Part shown: piece by piece, positions 1 through 9,519 of the stretch
Layout of the letters: each line of letters opens with the position of its first letter
Position numbering within the stretch: position 1 is the stretch's first letter
From: Embleya hyalina
GTDB taxonomy: Bacteria > Actinomycetota > Actinomycetes > Streptomycetales > Streptomycetaceae
Direction of reading: 5' to 3'
Assembly: GCF_003967355.1 (NCBI RefSeq)
Contig: NZ_BIFH01000027.1
Span: 204,817 to 268,816 of the forward strand
DNA: 64,000 nt
Notes under the pieces: generated by a model
The model's input: only the letters and a program-made list of their open reading frames with translations
Database searches by the model: none
What the model was told of the DNA's origin: nothing
Translations under genes and position numbers: made by a program

Positions 1-483
1 GCCGACCGCCGCCGCCACCGTGCCGGCCGTGGGTGACACCGAGTTCGCCGTCACCAGTCGCTCGGCTGGCACCACGCGCGGCAGCGACGCGGACAACCCG
101 GCGAGCACGAACCGGTTCACCGACAGCACCACCAGGGCCGCCGCGTAGAAGACCGGATCGGGTACCCCGATCAGCACCAGCGCGGCCGTCACCGCCACCA
201 GCACCGCGCGCAGCAGATTGCACCGCACCAGGACCTGCCGCCGCCGCCACCGGTCGAGCAGCACCCCGGTGAACGGCCCCACCAGCGAATACGGCAGCAG
301 CAGCACGGCGAACGCGGTCGCGATCGCCGCGGCCGAGGTCTGCTTCTCCGGCGAGAAGAACGCCTGCCCCGCGATCGCGACCTGGAAGGCGCCGTCGGAC
401 AGCTGCGAGGTCAGCCGGGTGGCGAAGAGCCGACGGAAGTCGCGCAGCTTCAGCAACGAGCGCAGATCACGGATGAGGGCCAC
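1..483 (-). CDS. MFS transporter, N-terminal part (runs off the left edge)
   Basis: Only the first 161 codons are in the window; the gene continues past base 1. The translation starts VALIRDLRSLL and has hydrophobic segments separated by the basic loop LLDRWRRRQ, the MFS loop 2-3 signature (G-x-L-x-D-R-x-x-R-R type), then a stretch ending RLVTANSVSPTAG that is typical of actinobacterial MFS exporters of the multidrug type. It should be an inner-membrane proton-coupled exporter; the substrate cannot be read from the sequence. The start is GTG at 481-483; an in-frame GTG at 490-492 is an alternative. It sits downstream of ino1 on the same strand but is separated from it by a strong hairpin, so it is probably transcribed independently. 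An MFS gene in this position is normal for Streptomyces. Confidence 0.8.
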   Translation of the reverse strand, partial: MALIRDLRSLLKLRDFRRLFATRLTSQLSDGAFQVAIAGQAFFSPEKQTSAAAIATAFAVLLLPYSLVGPFTGVLLDRWRRRQVLVRCNLLRAVLVAVTAALVLIGVPDPVFYAAALVVLSVNRFVLAGLSASLPRVVPAERLVTANSVSPTAGTVAAAVG

Positions 484-546
484 GGCGCCCACCGTAGCCG
501 GCGGCGGGCGCCGCACCCGAAACGGGCACCGCCGCGCGCGGATACG

Positions 547-584
547 CCGAAGGCCCGGCTCCTGGAGGGGAGCCGGGCCTTCGG
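547..584 (-). terminator. Hairpin terminator after ino1
   Basis: Perfect 16-bp stem (547-562 with 569-584) and a 6-nt loop, located 43 nt beyond the ino1 stop. There is no strong U-tract, as is usual in actinomycetes. It separates ino1 from the MFS gene. Confidence 0.75.
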
Positions 585-626
585 TCACTCGGACGCACCG
601 CGGGGGTGCGGGTCGAGCGGAGCGGG

Positions 627-1706
627 TCAGCGCTCGATGTCGCCCTTGATGAAGGACTCGACGGCGTTGCGGGCCTCGTCGTCGAAGTACTGCACCGGCG
701 GCGACTTCATGAAGTAGGAGGAAGCCGACAGGATCGGGCCACCGATGCCGCGGTCCTTGGCGATCTTCGCGGCGCGCACGGCGTCGATGATGACGCCGGC
801 CGAGTTCGGCGAGTCCCAGACCTCGAGCTTGTACTCCAGGTTCAGCGGCACGTCGCCGAAGGCGCGACCCTCGAGGCGCACGTACGCCCACTTGCGGTCG
901 TCGAGCCACGCGACGTAGTCCGACGGGCCGATGTGCACGTTGTCCGAGCCGAGGTCGCGGTCCACCTGCGAGGTGACCGACTGCGTCTTGGAGATCTTCT
1001 TCGACTCCAGGCGGTCGCGCTCCAACATGTTCTTGAAGTCCATGTTGCCGCCGACGTTCAGCTGCATGGTGCGCTCGAGCAGGACACCGCGGTCCTCGAA
1101 GAGCTTCGCCATCACGCGGTGCGTGATGGTGGCGCCCACCTGCGACTTGATGTCGTCGCCGACGATCGGCACGCCCGCCTCGGTGAACTTGTCCGCCCAC
1201 TCCTTGGTGCCGGCGATGAAGACCGGGAGGGCGTTGACGAACGCGACCTTGGCGTCGATGGCGCACTGGGCGTAGAACTTCGCCGCGTCCTCGGAGCCCA
1301 CCGGGAGGTAGCAGACGAGGACGTCGACGGCCTGGTCCTTGAGGACCTTGACCACGTCGACGGGGGCGTCGGTCGACTCCTCGATGGTCTCGCGGTAGTA
1401 CTTGCCGAGACCGTCCAGGGTGTGCCCACGCTGCACGGTGACGCCCGACGGCGGCACGTCGCAGATCTTGATCGTGTTGTTCTCGCTGGCACCGATGGCG
1501 TCGGAGAGGTCGAAGCCGACCTTCTTGGCGTCCACATCGAAAGCGGCCACGAACTCGACGTCACGCACGTGATACTCGCCGAACTGCACGTGCATCAGGC
1601 CGGGGACGCGGCTGTTCGGGTCGGCGTCCTTGTAGTACTCGACGCCCTGCACCAGCGAAGCGGCGCAGTTGCCCACGCCGACGATGGCTACGCGAACCGA
1701 ACCCAT
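627..1706 (-). CDS. ino1: Inositol-3-phosphate synthase
   Basis: 359-residue protein that converts D-glucose 6-phosphate to 1L-myo-inositol 1-phosphate using NAD+; in actinomycetes this feeds mycothiol and phosphatidylinositol. The N-terminus shows the Rossmann motif [13 protein letters not shown] (about residues 9-20), and the C-terminal half has the short prokaryotic family features ([31 protein letters not shown]). Length and ends fit the actinobacterial family. ATG at 1704-1706 was chosen over upstream in-frame starts because GGGAGC precedes it and [10 protein letters not shown] is the conserved beginning. It follows padR by 48 nt on the same strand, so the two probably form an operon under the palindromic site upstream of padR. 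Confidence 0.95.
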   Translation of the reverse strand: MGSVRVAIVGVGNCAASLVQGVEYYKDADPNSRVPGLMHVQFGEYHVRDVEFVAAFDVDAKKVGFDLSDAIGASENNTIKICDVPPSGVTVQRGHTLDGLGKYYRETIEESTDAPVDVVKVLKDQAVDVLVCYLPVGSEDAAKFYAQCAIDAKVAFVNALPVFIAGTKEWADKFTEAGVPIVGDDIKSQVGATITHRVMAKLFEDRGVLLERTMQLNVGGNMDFKNMLERDRLESKKISKTQSVTSQVDRDLGSDNVHIGPSDYVAWLDDRKWAYVRLEGRAFGDVPLNLEYKLEVWDSPNSAGVIIDAVRAAKIAKDRGIGGPILSASSYFMKSPPVQYFDDEARNAVESFIKGDIER

Positions 1707-1754
1707 TCCGGTTGCTCCCTGTGATCTCGACGAAGCCGCCACGAACCGGCGACC

Positions 1755-2414
1755 TCAGTTGTTGGATGCGGACGGGTCCGAGGCCACGTCCTGGGTGGGG
1801 GTCCGAAGCCGGTCGGCGTCCTTCGACGGGTCGACCGGGGTTTCGGGGCCGGCGGCGTCCGGAGTCGCTCCGGCGTGCCGCTCGGCGGTGATGAGCTCGT
1901 TCAGCCAGCGCACTTCGCGCTCGACCGACTCCAAGCCGTGTCGCTGCAACTCGAGGGTGTAACCGTCGAGCTTCTCCCGTGTCCGGGTCAGCGACCCGCG
2001 CACCCGGTCGAGGCGCTCCTCGAGCCGGCTGCGCCGACCCTCGAGGATACGCATGCGCACCTCGTGGTCGGTTCGACCGAAGAAGGCGAAGTGCACGCCG
2101 AAGTTCTCGTCCTCCCAGGCCGAGGGCCCGGACTCGGACAGCAGTTCTTGGAAGTGCTCCTTGCCCTGTGCCGTCAGCTGGTAGACGATCCGGGACCGCT
2201 TGCTGCCGGCGAGTGCCGTCACCTCCGGAACCTCCTCCGCGAGCAGACCCCGTTCCAGCAGGGACTTCAGGCACGGATAGAGGGTGCCGTAGGCGATGGC
2301 ACGGAACGAACCGAGCACGGTGTTGAGCCGCTTGCGCAACTCGTAGCCGTGCATGGGGGAGTCGTGCAGCAGACCGAGGATCGCGAATTCGAGGACGCCA
2401 CCGCGCCTGCTCAT
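1755..2414 (-). CDS. PadR family transcriptional regulator
   Basis: 219 residues. Residues 1-90 form the PadR winged helix (VLEFAILGLLHDSPMHGYELRKRL, then GTLYPCLKSLLERGLL). Residues 110-190 are charged and helical, as in the dimerising C-terminal part of long PadR proteins, and the tail is acidic and Pro/Asp rich. The start ATG at 2412-2414 has GGAGGAAGG before it. PadR directly upstream of ino1 is conserved in Streptomyces, so the likely target is its own promoter and ino1. A perfect 10-bp inverted repeat lies 120 nt upstream (2535-2557) and is the obvious operator. The inducing ligand is unknown. Confidence 0.92.
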   Translation of the reverse strand: MSRRGGVLEFAILGLLHDSPMHGYELRKRLNTVLGSFRAIAYGTLYPCLKSLLERGLLAEEVPEVTALAGSKRSRIVYQLTAQGKEHFQELLSESGPSAWEDENFGVHFAFFGRTDHEVRMRILEGRRSRLEERLDRVRGSLTRTREKLDGYTLELQRHGLESVEREVRWLNELITAERHAGATPDAAGPETPVDPSKDADRLRTPTQDVASDPSASNN

Positions 2415-2534
2415 CGCCTTCCTCCATCCACTGCGGACCGGGCCGGACATGGGCACGGACGCGACCGTGGGATACGGTCACAGCCGACCTTCGTCCGGCC
2501 GGGGCTCCTGCGCCCCCGGCTCGATGTACCGGCC

Positions 2535-2557
2535 CGATGTATCGAACCGATACATCG
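2535..2557. promoter_or_regulatory. Palindromic operator, probably PadR
   Basis: CGATGTATCG-AAC-CGATACATCG is a perfect inverted repeat with 10-bp arms and a 3-bp spacer. A further half-site TCGATGTACC lies at 2521-2530. ATGTAT/ATACAT cores are typical of PadR operators. It lies between the divergent padR and PBP genes. Confidence 0.7.
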
Positions 2558-2608
2558 AGACGATAGGTCTCCTTGCCGTGTGGTGGCAAGGCGGCCGCCG
2601 GTGACTCG

Positions 2609-2637
2609 GGTCACAGGCAGGTCACAGTGAGGTCGCG
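2609..2637. promoter_or_regulatory. Three direct repeats (GGTCACA type, 11-bp period)
   Basis: GGTCACA at 2609-2615 and 2620-2626, and GGTCGCG at 2631-2637, are spaced exactly 11 bp apart, one helical turn, as for tandem response-regulator sites such as MtrA or PhoP boxes. It is 150 nt upstream of the PBP start. The protein that binds is inferred only from the repeat form. Confidence 0.4.
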
Positions 2638-2787
2638 AAAGCGGATCCGCGTAGTCTGTTCCGCCGTGTGGTACCTCAAGCCCCGCTTCCTGCGGAACCG
2701 CTTCCCGCGCGCTCGCGTCCTGGGGAGCGGAGAGCCACGACCCGTGCGTCCGACCTCCGCGTCGTACGGCCGAGGAGTAGCGAACGC

Positions 2788-5352
2788 ATGAGTGAACATC
2801 GCCGTAGATCACCGCAGCCGCGTCCCGAGGGGCGCGGTGGCTCGCATTCGGGGGGCGCGGGAGGGTCCGGGGGCGGCGGAACGCCACCCGGCGGCTCGTC
2901 GTTGCCCGACGGGCCCGGAGAGGGCGACGAGGAACGCCCGCTTTCGCGCGTGGAGGCCCGAGCGGCCGCCCGCGCCGGTGGCCGGCGGGCCGCCAACGGC
3001 GGGGCGGCCGGCGGCCGTTCCCGATCCGAGGCCGGTCCGCCCCGGAAGAAGCGGTTCATCGACTACCCGAGGTTCGGCAAGACCGGCATTCGTCGCTGGT
3101 TGCCGTCCATCAAGCAGATCCTGGCGATGATCCTGTTCTTCCTCGCGTCGCTGATGGGGCTCGCGGCCCTGGCGTACGCGATGGTCAAGGTGCCCGACCC
3201 GAACGCGAACACGACCTATCAGTCGAACATCTACTACTACGCCGACGGCGTCACCGAGATCGGCCGCACCGGGCAGGTCAACCGGCAGAACGTGACGGTG
3301 GACCAGATCCCCAAGCACGTGCAGAAGGCCGTGATCGCGGCGGAGAACCGCTCGTTCTACAGCGACTCCGGCGTCTCGCCGAAGGGTCTGCTGCGGGCCG
3401 GGGTCACCATGGTCAAGGGCGGCGACACGCAGGGTGGATCGACGATCACCCAGCAGTACGTCAAGAACACCTACCTGACCCAGGAGCGCACCTTCAAGCG
3501 CAAGTTCAGCGAGATCTTCATCGCGCTGAAGGTCGACCGGCAGATGCGCAAGGACGACATCCTGGTCGGCTACCTCAACACCGCCTTCTACGGCCGCAAC
3601 GCCTACGGCATCCAGGCCGCCGCGCAGGCCTACTACAACAAGAACGTCGGCGACCTGAACGTGGCCGAGGGCGCCTACCTGGCCACCCTGCTCAACGCGC
3701 CGGGCATCTACGACGTGATCGAGTTCCCGGGCCAGCTGGAGAAGGTCAAGGGCCGCTGGGCGTACGCGCTGGACGGCATGGTCAAGGAGGGCTGGCTGCC
3801 CAAGGCGGAACGCGACGCGCTCCAGTTCCCGATGCCGATCAAGCCCAAGCCGGCCGCGAACAAGGCCGGGCAGGCCGGGTACCTGATGAAGGTGACCGAC
3901 CAGTACCTCAAGGCCAACAACGTGATCCCCGAGGCGAATCTGGCCCGGGGCGGCTACAAGATCGTCACCACGTTCGAGAAGCCGAAGCAGGACGCGGCGG
4001 TCGCGGCGGTCAAGGACCAGCTGACCTCCGAGCTGAAACCGGACAAGATCGAGGCGGACCGCTACATCCGCACCGGGCTGGCCTCGGTGGTCCCCGGGGA
4101 CGGGGCGGTGGTCGCCCTGTACGGCGGTCCGGACTTCATCCAGCAGGAGTACAACGACGCGGTCCGGCGGGACATCCAGGCGGGTTCGACGTTCAAGCTC
4201 TTCGTCCTCGCGGCGGCGTTGCGCGACGGCGGCGGCAAGGACGGCAAACCCATCGGCCCGGACAGCATCTACAACGGTGACAGCAAGATCCCGATCAAGC
4301 TGCAGAACGGTCAGACGTTCAAGAGGGACGAGAAGACCAACGAGGACTATCGGGCGCCCAACGAGGGCGACGTCGACTACGGTCCGATCCCGATCACCAG
4401 AGCCATGGAGAAGTCGGTCAACACCGTCTTCCTCCAACTGGCCGCCGACGTCGGGCCGGAGAAGGTGAAGAAGGCCGCGATCGACGCCGGTCTGCCGCCG
4501 GACCTCGGCTCGTTCGAGCCGACGCCGACGATGGCGCTCGGTGTCGCGCCGCCGAGCGCGCTGGACATGGCCGAGGCCTACGCCACGTTCGCGGCACGCG
4601 GTCTGCACGCCGATCCGTACTTCGTCAAGGAAGTCACCCACGACGGCTCGAAGGTCGAACTGCCCAAGCGCGAGCCGAAGCAACTCTTCGACAAGAACGT
4701 CGCGGACACGGTCAACCAGGTCATGCAGCGGGTCGTGGACAACCCGCCGCTGAACGACGGCACCGGCCGCGCGGCCAAGGCGCTGGCTCGGCCCGTGGCC
4801 GGCAAGACCGGTACCACCGACGGCAACAACTCCGCGTGGTTCGTGGGCTACACGCCCAACCTGGCCACCTCGGTGGCGCTGTTCCGGGAGGACCCGAACA
4901 CGCACGCCCGCCTGTCGCTCAAGGGCCTGGGCGGTCGCGACGCCGTGCACGGTGGTGACATCCCCACGCTGGTGTGGACCGCGTACATGAAGGGCGCGAT
5001 GCAGGGGATGCCCACCGCCGACTTCGCGGTGCCGGGCGAGAAGTTCGAGGACCGGGACCGGGTGACCCTCCCGCCGACGACCGCGCCGCCGACCACGAAG
5101 GCGCCCACCACCCCGCCGCCGACGACCAGCGCACCGCCGACCACGCCGCCGCAGACGTCGACCGCCCCCGGTGGCGGCTCGCACGGCAGCAGCGGTGACC
5201 CGGGAGGCGGCGGGAACACCGGCAAACCGACGAACACCGGCAGACCGACGAACACCGAAACCGGCGGGCCCGGCGGGCCGGGCGGTGGCCCGAACGGCAG
5301 CCGGGGCGGCGCCAACGGCTTCATCATCGGCGGCCGAGCCGGCAGCGGCTAG
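2788..5352 (+). CDS. Class A penicillin-binding protein (transglycosylase/transpeptidase)
   Basis: 854 residues. It polymerises lipid II and cross-links peptidoglycan outside the membrane. A disordered Gly/Pro/Arg-rich cytoplasmic region (1-105) leads to one membrane anchor (111-132). The GT51 transglycosylase domain follows, with catalytic-type Glu186 in AENRSF and GGSTITQQ at 216-223. The transpeptidase domain has STFK (Ser467, Lys470), SVN (543-545) and KTGTT (673-677). After about residue 760 comes a Pro/Thr then Gly/Asn-rich tail, common in streptomycete PBPs. ATG at 2788 was chosen over an upstream in-frame start because GAGGAG precedes it and the upstream segment is not conserved-looking. 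It is divergent from padR. Confidence 0.93.
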   Translation: MSEHRRRSPQPRPEGRGGSHSGGAGGSGGGGTPPGGSSLPDGPGEGDEERPLSRVEARAAARAGGRRAANGGAAGGRSRSEAGPPRKKRFIDYPRFGKTGIRRWLPSIKQILAMILFFLASLMGLAALAYAMVKVPDPNANTTYQSNIYYYADGVTEIGRTGQVNRQNVTVDQIPKHVQKAVIAAENRSFYSDSGVSPKGLLRAGVTMVKGGDTQGGSTITQQYVKNTYLTQERTFKRKFSEIFIALKVDRQMRKDDILVGYLNTAFYGRNAYGIQAAAQAYYNKNVGDLNVAEGAYLATLLNAPGIYDVIEFPGQLEKVKGRWAYALDGMVKEGWLPKAERDALQFPMPIKPKPAANKAGQAGYLMKVTDQYLKANNVIPEANLARGGYKIVTTFEKPKQDAAVAAVKDQLTSELKPDKIEADRYIRTGLASVVPGDGAVVALYGGPDFIQQEYNDAVRRDIQAGSTFKLFVLAAALRDGGGKDGKPIGPDSIYNGDSKIPIKLQNGQTFKRDEKTNEDYRAPNEGDVDYGPIPITRAMEKSVNTVFLQLAADVGPEKVKKAAIDAGLPPDLGSFEPTPTMALGVAPPSALDMAEAYATFAARGLHADPYFVKEVTHDGSKVELPKREPKQLFDKNVADTVNQVMQRVVDNPPLNDGTGRAAKALARPVAGKTGTTDGNNSAWFVGYTPNLATSVALFREDPNTHARLSLKGLGGRDAVHGGDIPTLVWTAYMKGAMQGMPTADFAVPGEKFEDRDRVTLPPTTAPPTTKAPTTPPPTTSAPPTTPPQTSTAPGGGSHGSSGDPGGGGNTGKPTNTGRPTNTETGGPGGPGGGPNGSRGGANGFIIGGRAGSG

Positions 5353-5404
5353 GCCACCGGACAGGACCTGATCCACCAGGATCCGCCGGACAGGCCCTAG
5401 CCTT

Positions 5405-5440
5405 ACGCGTGCCCCATCGCAATGGCGGTGGGGCACGCGT
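5405..5440 (+). terminator. Hairpin terminator after the PBP gene
   Basis: Perfect 12-bp stem (5405-5416 with 5429-5440), followed by TGTCGTTTT, which is an unusually good T-tract for this genome. Confidence 0.75.
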
Positions 5441-5499
5441 TGTCGTTTTATCCGGCCGGCGAGGGCCGGCTCCTCGTGGAGCGCGAGAGGATGGGCGCC

Positions 5500-6930
5500 A
5501 TGACGCCGACATCGACCGAACCCGTCCTGCCGAGCCTCGACGATCCGGTGGTCCGGGCGGGCAGCGAGGTCGTCGGTGGGCCGGCCGGGCGCCGGATCCG
5601 GTTCGGGGGCAACCGCTGGTGGAGCCCCGTGCGGGTGCTCGTCCTGCTCGCGGTGGCCTGCTTCGCGCTCGGGATCGTGCAGAAGAAGCCCTGCTACGAC
5701 GGCGGTTGGTTCGCCGGCAGCACGCAGTACTCGCACGCCTGCTACAGCGACATGCCGCACCTGTACGTCAATCGTGGTCTCGCGGACGGGAAGATCCCGT
5801 ACTTCCAGGAGACCGGCGACAAGGACATGAAGTTCCTGGAGTATCCGGTGATCACCGGCGGGGTGATGGCCTTCGCGGGCACCCTGGCCCGGGCCGCCGG
5901 GGATCTCACCGACGGTGATCTCCGGGACGAACAGCTGTGGTTCGTGATGATCAACGCGTTGATCATGATGGCCTGCGCGGTGGTCACCGTGATCGCGGTC
6001 AAGGGCACGTCGGGGCGCCGGCCCTGGGACGCCGCGATGGTGGCGTGCGCGCCGGCGCTGGCGCTGAACGGGTTGATCAACTGGGACCTGGTCGCGGTCG
6101 CGCTGACCGCGGTGGCCATGTGGTCGTGGGCGCGGCGCAACGTGGTGGTCGCCGGCGTGATGATCGGCCTGGCGACCGCGGCGAAGCTGTATCCCGTGCT
6201 GCTGCTCGCGCCGCTGTTCCTGCTGTGCCTGCGCTCGGGACGGCTGGTCGCGTTCGCCAGGACGGCCGCCGCCGCGCTGGTGTCCTGGCTGGTGGTCAAC
6301 CTGCCGGTGATGCTCGACTTCGACGGCGGGTTGCACATCCGCGAGGGCTGGAAGCTGTTCTACACGTTCAGCCAGGACCGACCCGCCGACTACGGATCGA
6401 TCTGGTTGATCATCCAGCAACGCGACGGCAAGACCCTGGAGGATCTGAACACCTACGTCACGCTGAGCCTGGTGCTGTGCTGCCTCGCGATCGCCGCGCT
6501 GGTGATGTTCGCGCCGCGCCGACCGCGCTTCGCCCAGGTGGCGTTCCTGATCGTGGCCGCGTTCATCCTGACCAACAAGGTCTACTCGCCGCAGTACGTG
6601 TTGTGGCTGATCCCGCTGGTGGTGCTGGCCCGACCGCGCTGGCGGGACTTCCTGATCTGGCAGGCCTGCGAGGTGACCTACTTCCTGGGCGTGTGGATGT
6701 ACATCGCCTCGTTCTCCGGCAAGGGCCTGTCGCAGAACGCGTACCACGTGGTGATCCTGCTGCACCTGCTCGGCACCGCGTACATCTGCATGGTGGTGGT
6801 GCGCGACATCCTGCGCCCGGAGCGGGACCCGGTGCGCGCCGACGGCGGCGACGACCCCTCGGGCGGCGTGCTGGATCGGGCGCCCGACGTGTTCGTGCCC
6901 GGCGCGATCCCGGCGCGGGCGGGCCACTGA
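5500..6930 (+). CDS. Glycosyltransferase 87 family integral membrane protein
   Basis: 476 residues with 9-11 hydrophobic helices, a cytoplasmic N-terminus and an early loop carrying CYDGGWFAGS and DMPHLYVNRGLADGKIPY. This is the layout of GT87/DUF2029 polyprenyl-phosphate-dependent mannosyltransferases. Motifs such as KLYPVLLLAPLFLL and KVYSPQYVLWLIPL are characteristic. It probably transfers a sugar from a lipid-linked donor on the outer face; the acceptor is unknown. ATG at 5500 was chosen over ATG at 5491 because GAGAGG is immediately against the first and 9 nt from the second. It lies directly downstream of the PBP gene, as in Streptomyces, suggesting a cell-envelope role. Confidence 0.85.
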   Translation: MTPTSTEPVLPSLDDPVVRAGSEVVGGPAGRRIRFGGNRWWSPVRVLVLLAVACFALGIVQKKPCYDGGWFAGSTQYSHACYSDMPHLYVNRGLADGKIPYFQETGDKDMKFLEYPVITGGVMAFAGTLARAAGDLTDGDLRDEQLWFVMINALIMMACAVVTVIAVKGTSGRRPWDAAMVACAPALALNGLINWDLVAVALTAVAMWSWARRNVVVAGVMIGLATAAKLYPVLLLAPLFLLCLRSGRLVAFARTAAAALVSWLVVNLPVMLDFDGGLHIREGWKLFYTFSQDRPADYGSIWLIIQQRDGKTLEDLNTYVTLSLVLCCLAIAALVMFAPRRPRFAQVAFLIVAAFILTNKVYSPQYVLWLIPLVVLARPRWRDFLIWQACEVTYFLGVWMYIASFSGKGLSQNAYHVVILLHLLGTAYICMVVVRDILRPERDPVRADGGDDPSGGVLDRAPDVFVPGAIPARAGH

Positions 6931-6946
6931 GCGACGGCGAGACGGC

Positions 6947-6991
6947 GAACGGCCTCGGGGCGGCGGTGGGATCGCCGCCCCGAGGCCGTTC
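6947..6991. terminator. Bidirectional hairpin between convergent genes
   Basis: 19-bp perfect stem (6947-6965 with 6973-6991) and a 7-nt loop, between the GT87 gene and the convergent alanine racemase-like gene. Confidence 0.75.
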
Positions 6992-7021
6992 GGCCGGTCG
7001 GGTCCTTCGGGTCCTGCCGGG

Positions 7022-8053
7022 TCAGCGGATCGCGATCCGGTCGAAGTGCGTCGTGGTGTGCCGCAGCGCCGCCTCCAGCTCGTCGCCGGGCTTGGGCGGG
7101 GCCACGTCGTTGGCCAGGAACAGCAGGCTGACCTGCATGTGCGGCGGCTCGGCGAACCAGCGCTGCTTGCCCGCCCAGGTGAACGGCGACAACGAGCGGT
7201 TGACGGTGGCCAGCCCGGCGCGCGCGACGCCCTTGGCCCTCGGCATCACCCCGCGCACCGTCTTGGGCGCCTCCAGGCCGACCCCCTGCGCGGTGCCGCC
7301 GCTGACCACGACCAGGTGCCCGTCGCTCGGCGCCTTGCGCTGGCGGTAGCCGAACCGCTCGCCGCGCGCGATCCGCACCACGTCGAGCACCGTGCCCCGA
7401 CTGGCCAGCGCGTCGTGGTCGCCCAGCCACAGGTCGGTGCCGATCCGCGGCCGGAACTCGGTGTCCGGGTACCGCTCGCGCAGCACCCCCAACTCGGCCG
7501 CGGTCAGGTGGCTGACGTACATCGTCCGCACCGGCAGGCGCGCCGCGCGCAGCCGCTCCACCCAGCCCACCACCTCGACGACCGGGTCGTAGCCGTCCGG
7601 GTGGTCCAGCGGCAGGTGCAGCGAGAACCCCTCCAGCCGGACGTCGTCCATCCCGGTGCGGAGCTTGACCAACTCCTCCTCGGTGACCCCGTCGCGCTTC
7701 ATCGTCGTCATGCACGCGACCACGATCCGGCAGCCCACCAGGTCCCGGGCGGCCTGCACGGAGGAGACCGTGCGGATGGTGCGATCCGGCAGCGGTACCG
7801 CCTCCTCGCCGCGCAGATACGGCGTGAGCACCAGGACCTTGCCGTCGAAGTGGTCCTTGACCAGCGCGGCCTCGTAGGTGGTCCCCACGGCCACGGTGTC
7901 CACGCACATCCGGGTGGCCTCCTCGGCCAGCCTCGGATTGGTGAACCCGTACCCGTTGCCCTTCATCACCGGCACCAGGCCGGGGAACGTGTCGCGGACC
8001 TCGTCCTGGTGCTTGCGCCACCGGGCGGCATCGACGTAGAGCGTGAGCGACAT
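7022..8053 (-). CDS. Alanine racemase-like PLP enzyme
   Basis: 343 residues with the fold-type III N-terminal barrel: PVMKGNGYGF carries the probable PLP lysine Lys31, equivalent to the KADAYGHG lysine of Alr. The later motif FRPRIGTDLWLGD and a C-terminal beta domain are consistent with a racemase. It is shorter and more divergent than the canonical Alr (about 370-380 aa), so the substrate may not be alanine. The neighbouring femX-like gene upstream on the same strand argues for a role in cell-wall amino acids. The start ATG at 8051-8053 has GGAAGG about 13 nt upstream; longer upstream starts lack support. Confidence 0.75.
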   Translation of the reverse strand: MSLTLYVDAARWRKHQDEVRDTFPGLVPVMKGNGYGFTNPRLAEEATRMCVDTVAVGTTYEAALVKDHFDGKVLVLTPYLRGEEAVPLPDRTIRTVSSVQAARDLVGCRIVVACMTTMKRDGVTEEELVKLRTGMDDVRLEGFSLHLPLDHPDGYDPVVEVVGWVERLRAARLPVRTMYVSHLTAAELGVLRERYPDTEFRPRIGTDLWLGDHDALASRGTVLDVVRIARGERFGYRQRKAPSDGHLVVVSGGTAQGVGLEAPKTVRGVMPRAKGVARAGLATVNRSLSPFTWAGKQRWFAEPPHMQVSLLFLANDVAPPKPGDELEAALRHTTTHFDRIAIR

Positions 8054-8143
8054 GGGCGTTTCGGGGCCTTCCGGGTGTGGGGCGTGCCTTGGGGGACGCG
8101 AGGCGAAGGCGGAGCACGCGACGTGGACCGCGTCGCGGTGATC

Positions 8144-8182
8144 ACGCGCGGCCGGCGACTCGGGGTGTCGCCGGCCGCGCGT
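8144..8182 (-). terminator. Hairpin terminator after the femX-like gene
   Basis: 16-bp perfect stem (8144-8159 with 8167-8182). The right arm touches the stop codon of the upstream gene. It separates femX from the racemase-like gene although both are on the minus strand. Confidence 0.7.
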
Positions 8183-9300
8183 CAGCGGCGTGACATGTAC
8201 ATGTCGAGTGCCTTGTGCAGCATCTTGTTGAGCGGGAAGTCCCACTCGCCGAGGTATTCGACGGCCTGGCCGCCGGTGCCGAGCTTGAACTGGATCAGCC
8301 CGAAGAGGTGGTCGTTCTCGTCCAGGGTGTCACTGATGCCGCGCAGGTCGTAGGCCGAGGCGCCGAGCGCGTACGCGTCCCGCAACATCCGCCACTGGAT
8401 CGCGTTCGAGGGCCGGACCTCGCGCTTGTGGTTGGCGGACGCGCCGTACGAGTACCAGACGTGGTCGCCCACGGTGACCATCGTGGTGGAGGCGAGCACC
8501 TCCCCCTCGTGCTTGGCCAGGTACAGCCGCATGCGCTCGGGGTCCTCGGCGTTGAGCGCCTTCCACATGCCCTGGAAGTAGGCCAGCGGGCGCGGGGTGA
8601 AGTGGTCGCGCACGGCGGTGACCTTGTAGACCTCGTGGAACACCGGCAGGTCGTCGTAGCCGCCCTGGACCACGTCGACGCCGGCCTTCGTGGCCTTCTT
8701 GATGTTGCGCCGCCACAGCTGGTTGAAGCCCGCGTGCACGTCGTCGAGGCTGCGTCGGACCAGCGGCACCTGGAAGACGTAGCGCGGCTGCACGTCGCCG
8801 AAGCCGGCCCCGCCCGAGGCGTCCTGCTGCCAGCCCAGGCCGCGCAGTTGCCGCTCCAACTCGGAGCCGCGCTCGTCGGTCCAGTCGGGGGTCAGGTCGC
8901 GCAGCCGGTTCGCCGACTTGGCCGCGATCGCCTTCTTGATCGTCTCCGCCTCCCAGCGGGCGATCACCACGGGCGGGCCCATCTTGACCGAGAACGAGCC
9001 CCGGCTCTTCAGGTGCGCGAGCATCGGGTCGAGCCATCGCCGCAGGTCGCCGTCGAACCAGTCGATGACCGGACCCTCGGGCATGTAGGCGAGGTAGCGC
9101 TTTATCTTCGGCAACTGCCGGTACAACACGAGTGCCGCGCCCACGACGGCGCCCGACTCGTCGATCCAACCGATGCTCTCGGATCGCCACTCACTCTTCA
9201 CCGCACCCCAGGAGGGGCACTGAAGAAAGCTCACGGAGGGCCTGCCCTTGATGAAGGCCAGGTGCTCCTCGGCGGTGAGCGTCCTCAGGCGCAAAGACAT
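8182..9300 (-). CDS. femX: Peptidoglycan bridge formation peptidyltransferase, FemABX family
   Basis: 372 residues with the two GNAT-like halves of FemABX proteins. These use aminoacyl-tRNA to add the bridge amino acid (glycine in Streptomyces) to lipid II or its precursor. Recognisable parts are [11 protein letters not shown] at the N-terminus, [11 protein letters not shown], the charged helical segment [16 protein letters not shown], and the C-terminal [25 protein letters not shown]. The start ATG at 9298-9300 is preceded by GAGGAG. It is a syntenic core gene upstream of rpsF in Streptomyces. The tRNA and amino acid specificity are inferred from the genus, not read here. Confidence 0.85.
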   Translation of the reverse strand: MSLRLRTLTAEEHLAFIKGRPSVSFLQCPSWGAVKSEWRSESIGWIDESGAVVGAALVLYRQLPKIKRYLAYMPEGPVIDWFDGDLRRWLDPMLAHLKSRGSFSVKMGPPVVIARWEAETIKKAIAAKSANRLRDLTPDWTDERGSELERQLRGLGWQQDASGGAGFGDVQPRYVFQVPLVRRSLDDVHAGFNQLWRRNIKKATKAGVDVVQGGYDDLPVFHEVYKVTAVRDHFTPRPLAYFQGMWKALNAEDPERMRLYLAKHEGEVLASTTMVTVGDHVWYSYGASANHKREVRPSNAIQWRMLRDAYALGASAYDLRGISDTLDENDHLFGLIQFKLGTGGQAVEYLGEWDFPLNKMLHKALDMYMSRR

Positions 9301-9465
9301 GTAAGAGCTCCTCGATATCGGTTCGGCCGTGACAGAGGTTACTGCGCCTGCGGGCGCCATGGATCGTGTCGGGCGTCGCAGGCGGGACGGTACGGGGGCG
9401 ATGCGGACCTTCACCGGCGAAGCGGGCGCCCGGATCGGCGGTGCGCGACGGGATCGCAAACCGCG

Positions 9466-9499
9466 AGCGGCCCGCCGGATCCCGGTCCGGCGGGCCGCT
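9466..9499 (-). terminator. Hairpin terminator after the small membrane protein
   Basis: 14-bp perfect stem (9466-9479 with 9486-9499) and a 6-nt loop, 21 nt beyond the stop of the gene at 9520-9855. Confidence 0.7.
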
Positions 9500-9519
9500 T
9501 CGGGCGTCGGCGTGGCAGG

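Noticed and set aside
2809..6927. A 1372-codon open frame on the minus strand opposite the PBP and GT87 genes
   Set aside because: Its translation is His/Arg/Asp/Val-rich low complexity, typical of the antisense of GC-rich coding DNA. The plus-strand genes have full domain signatures.
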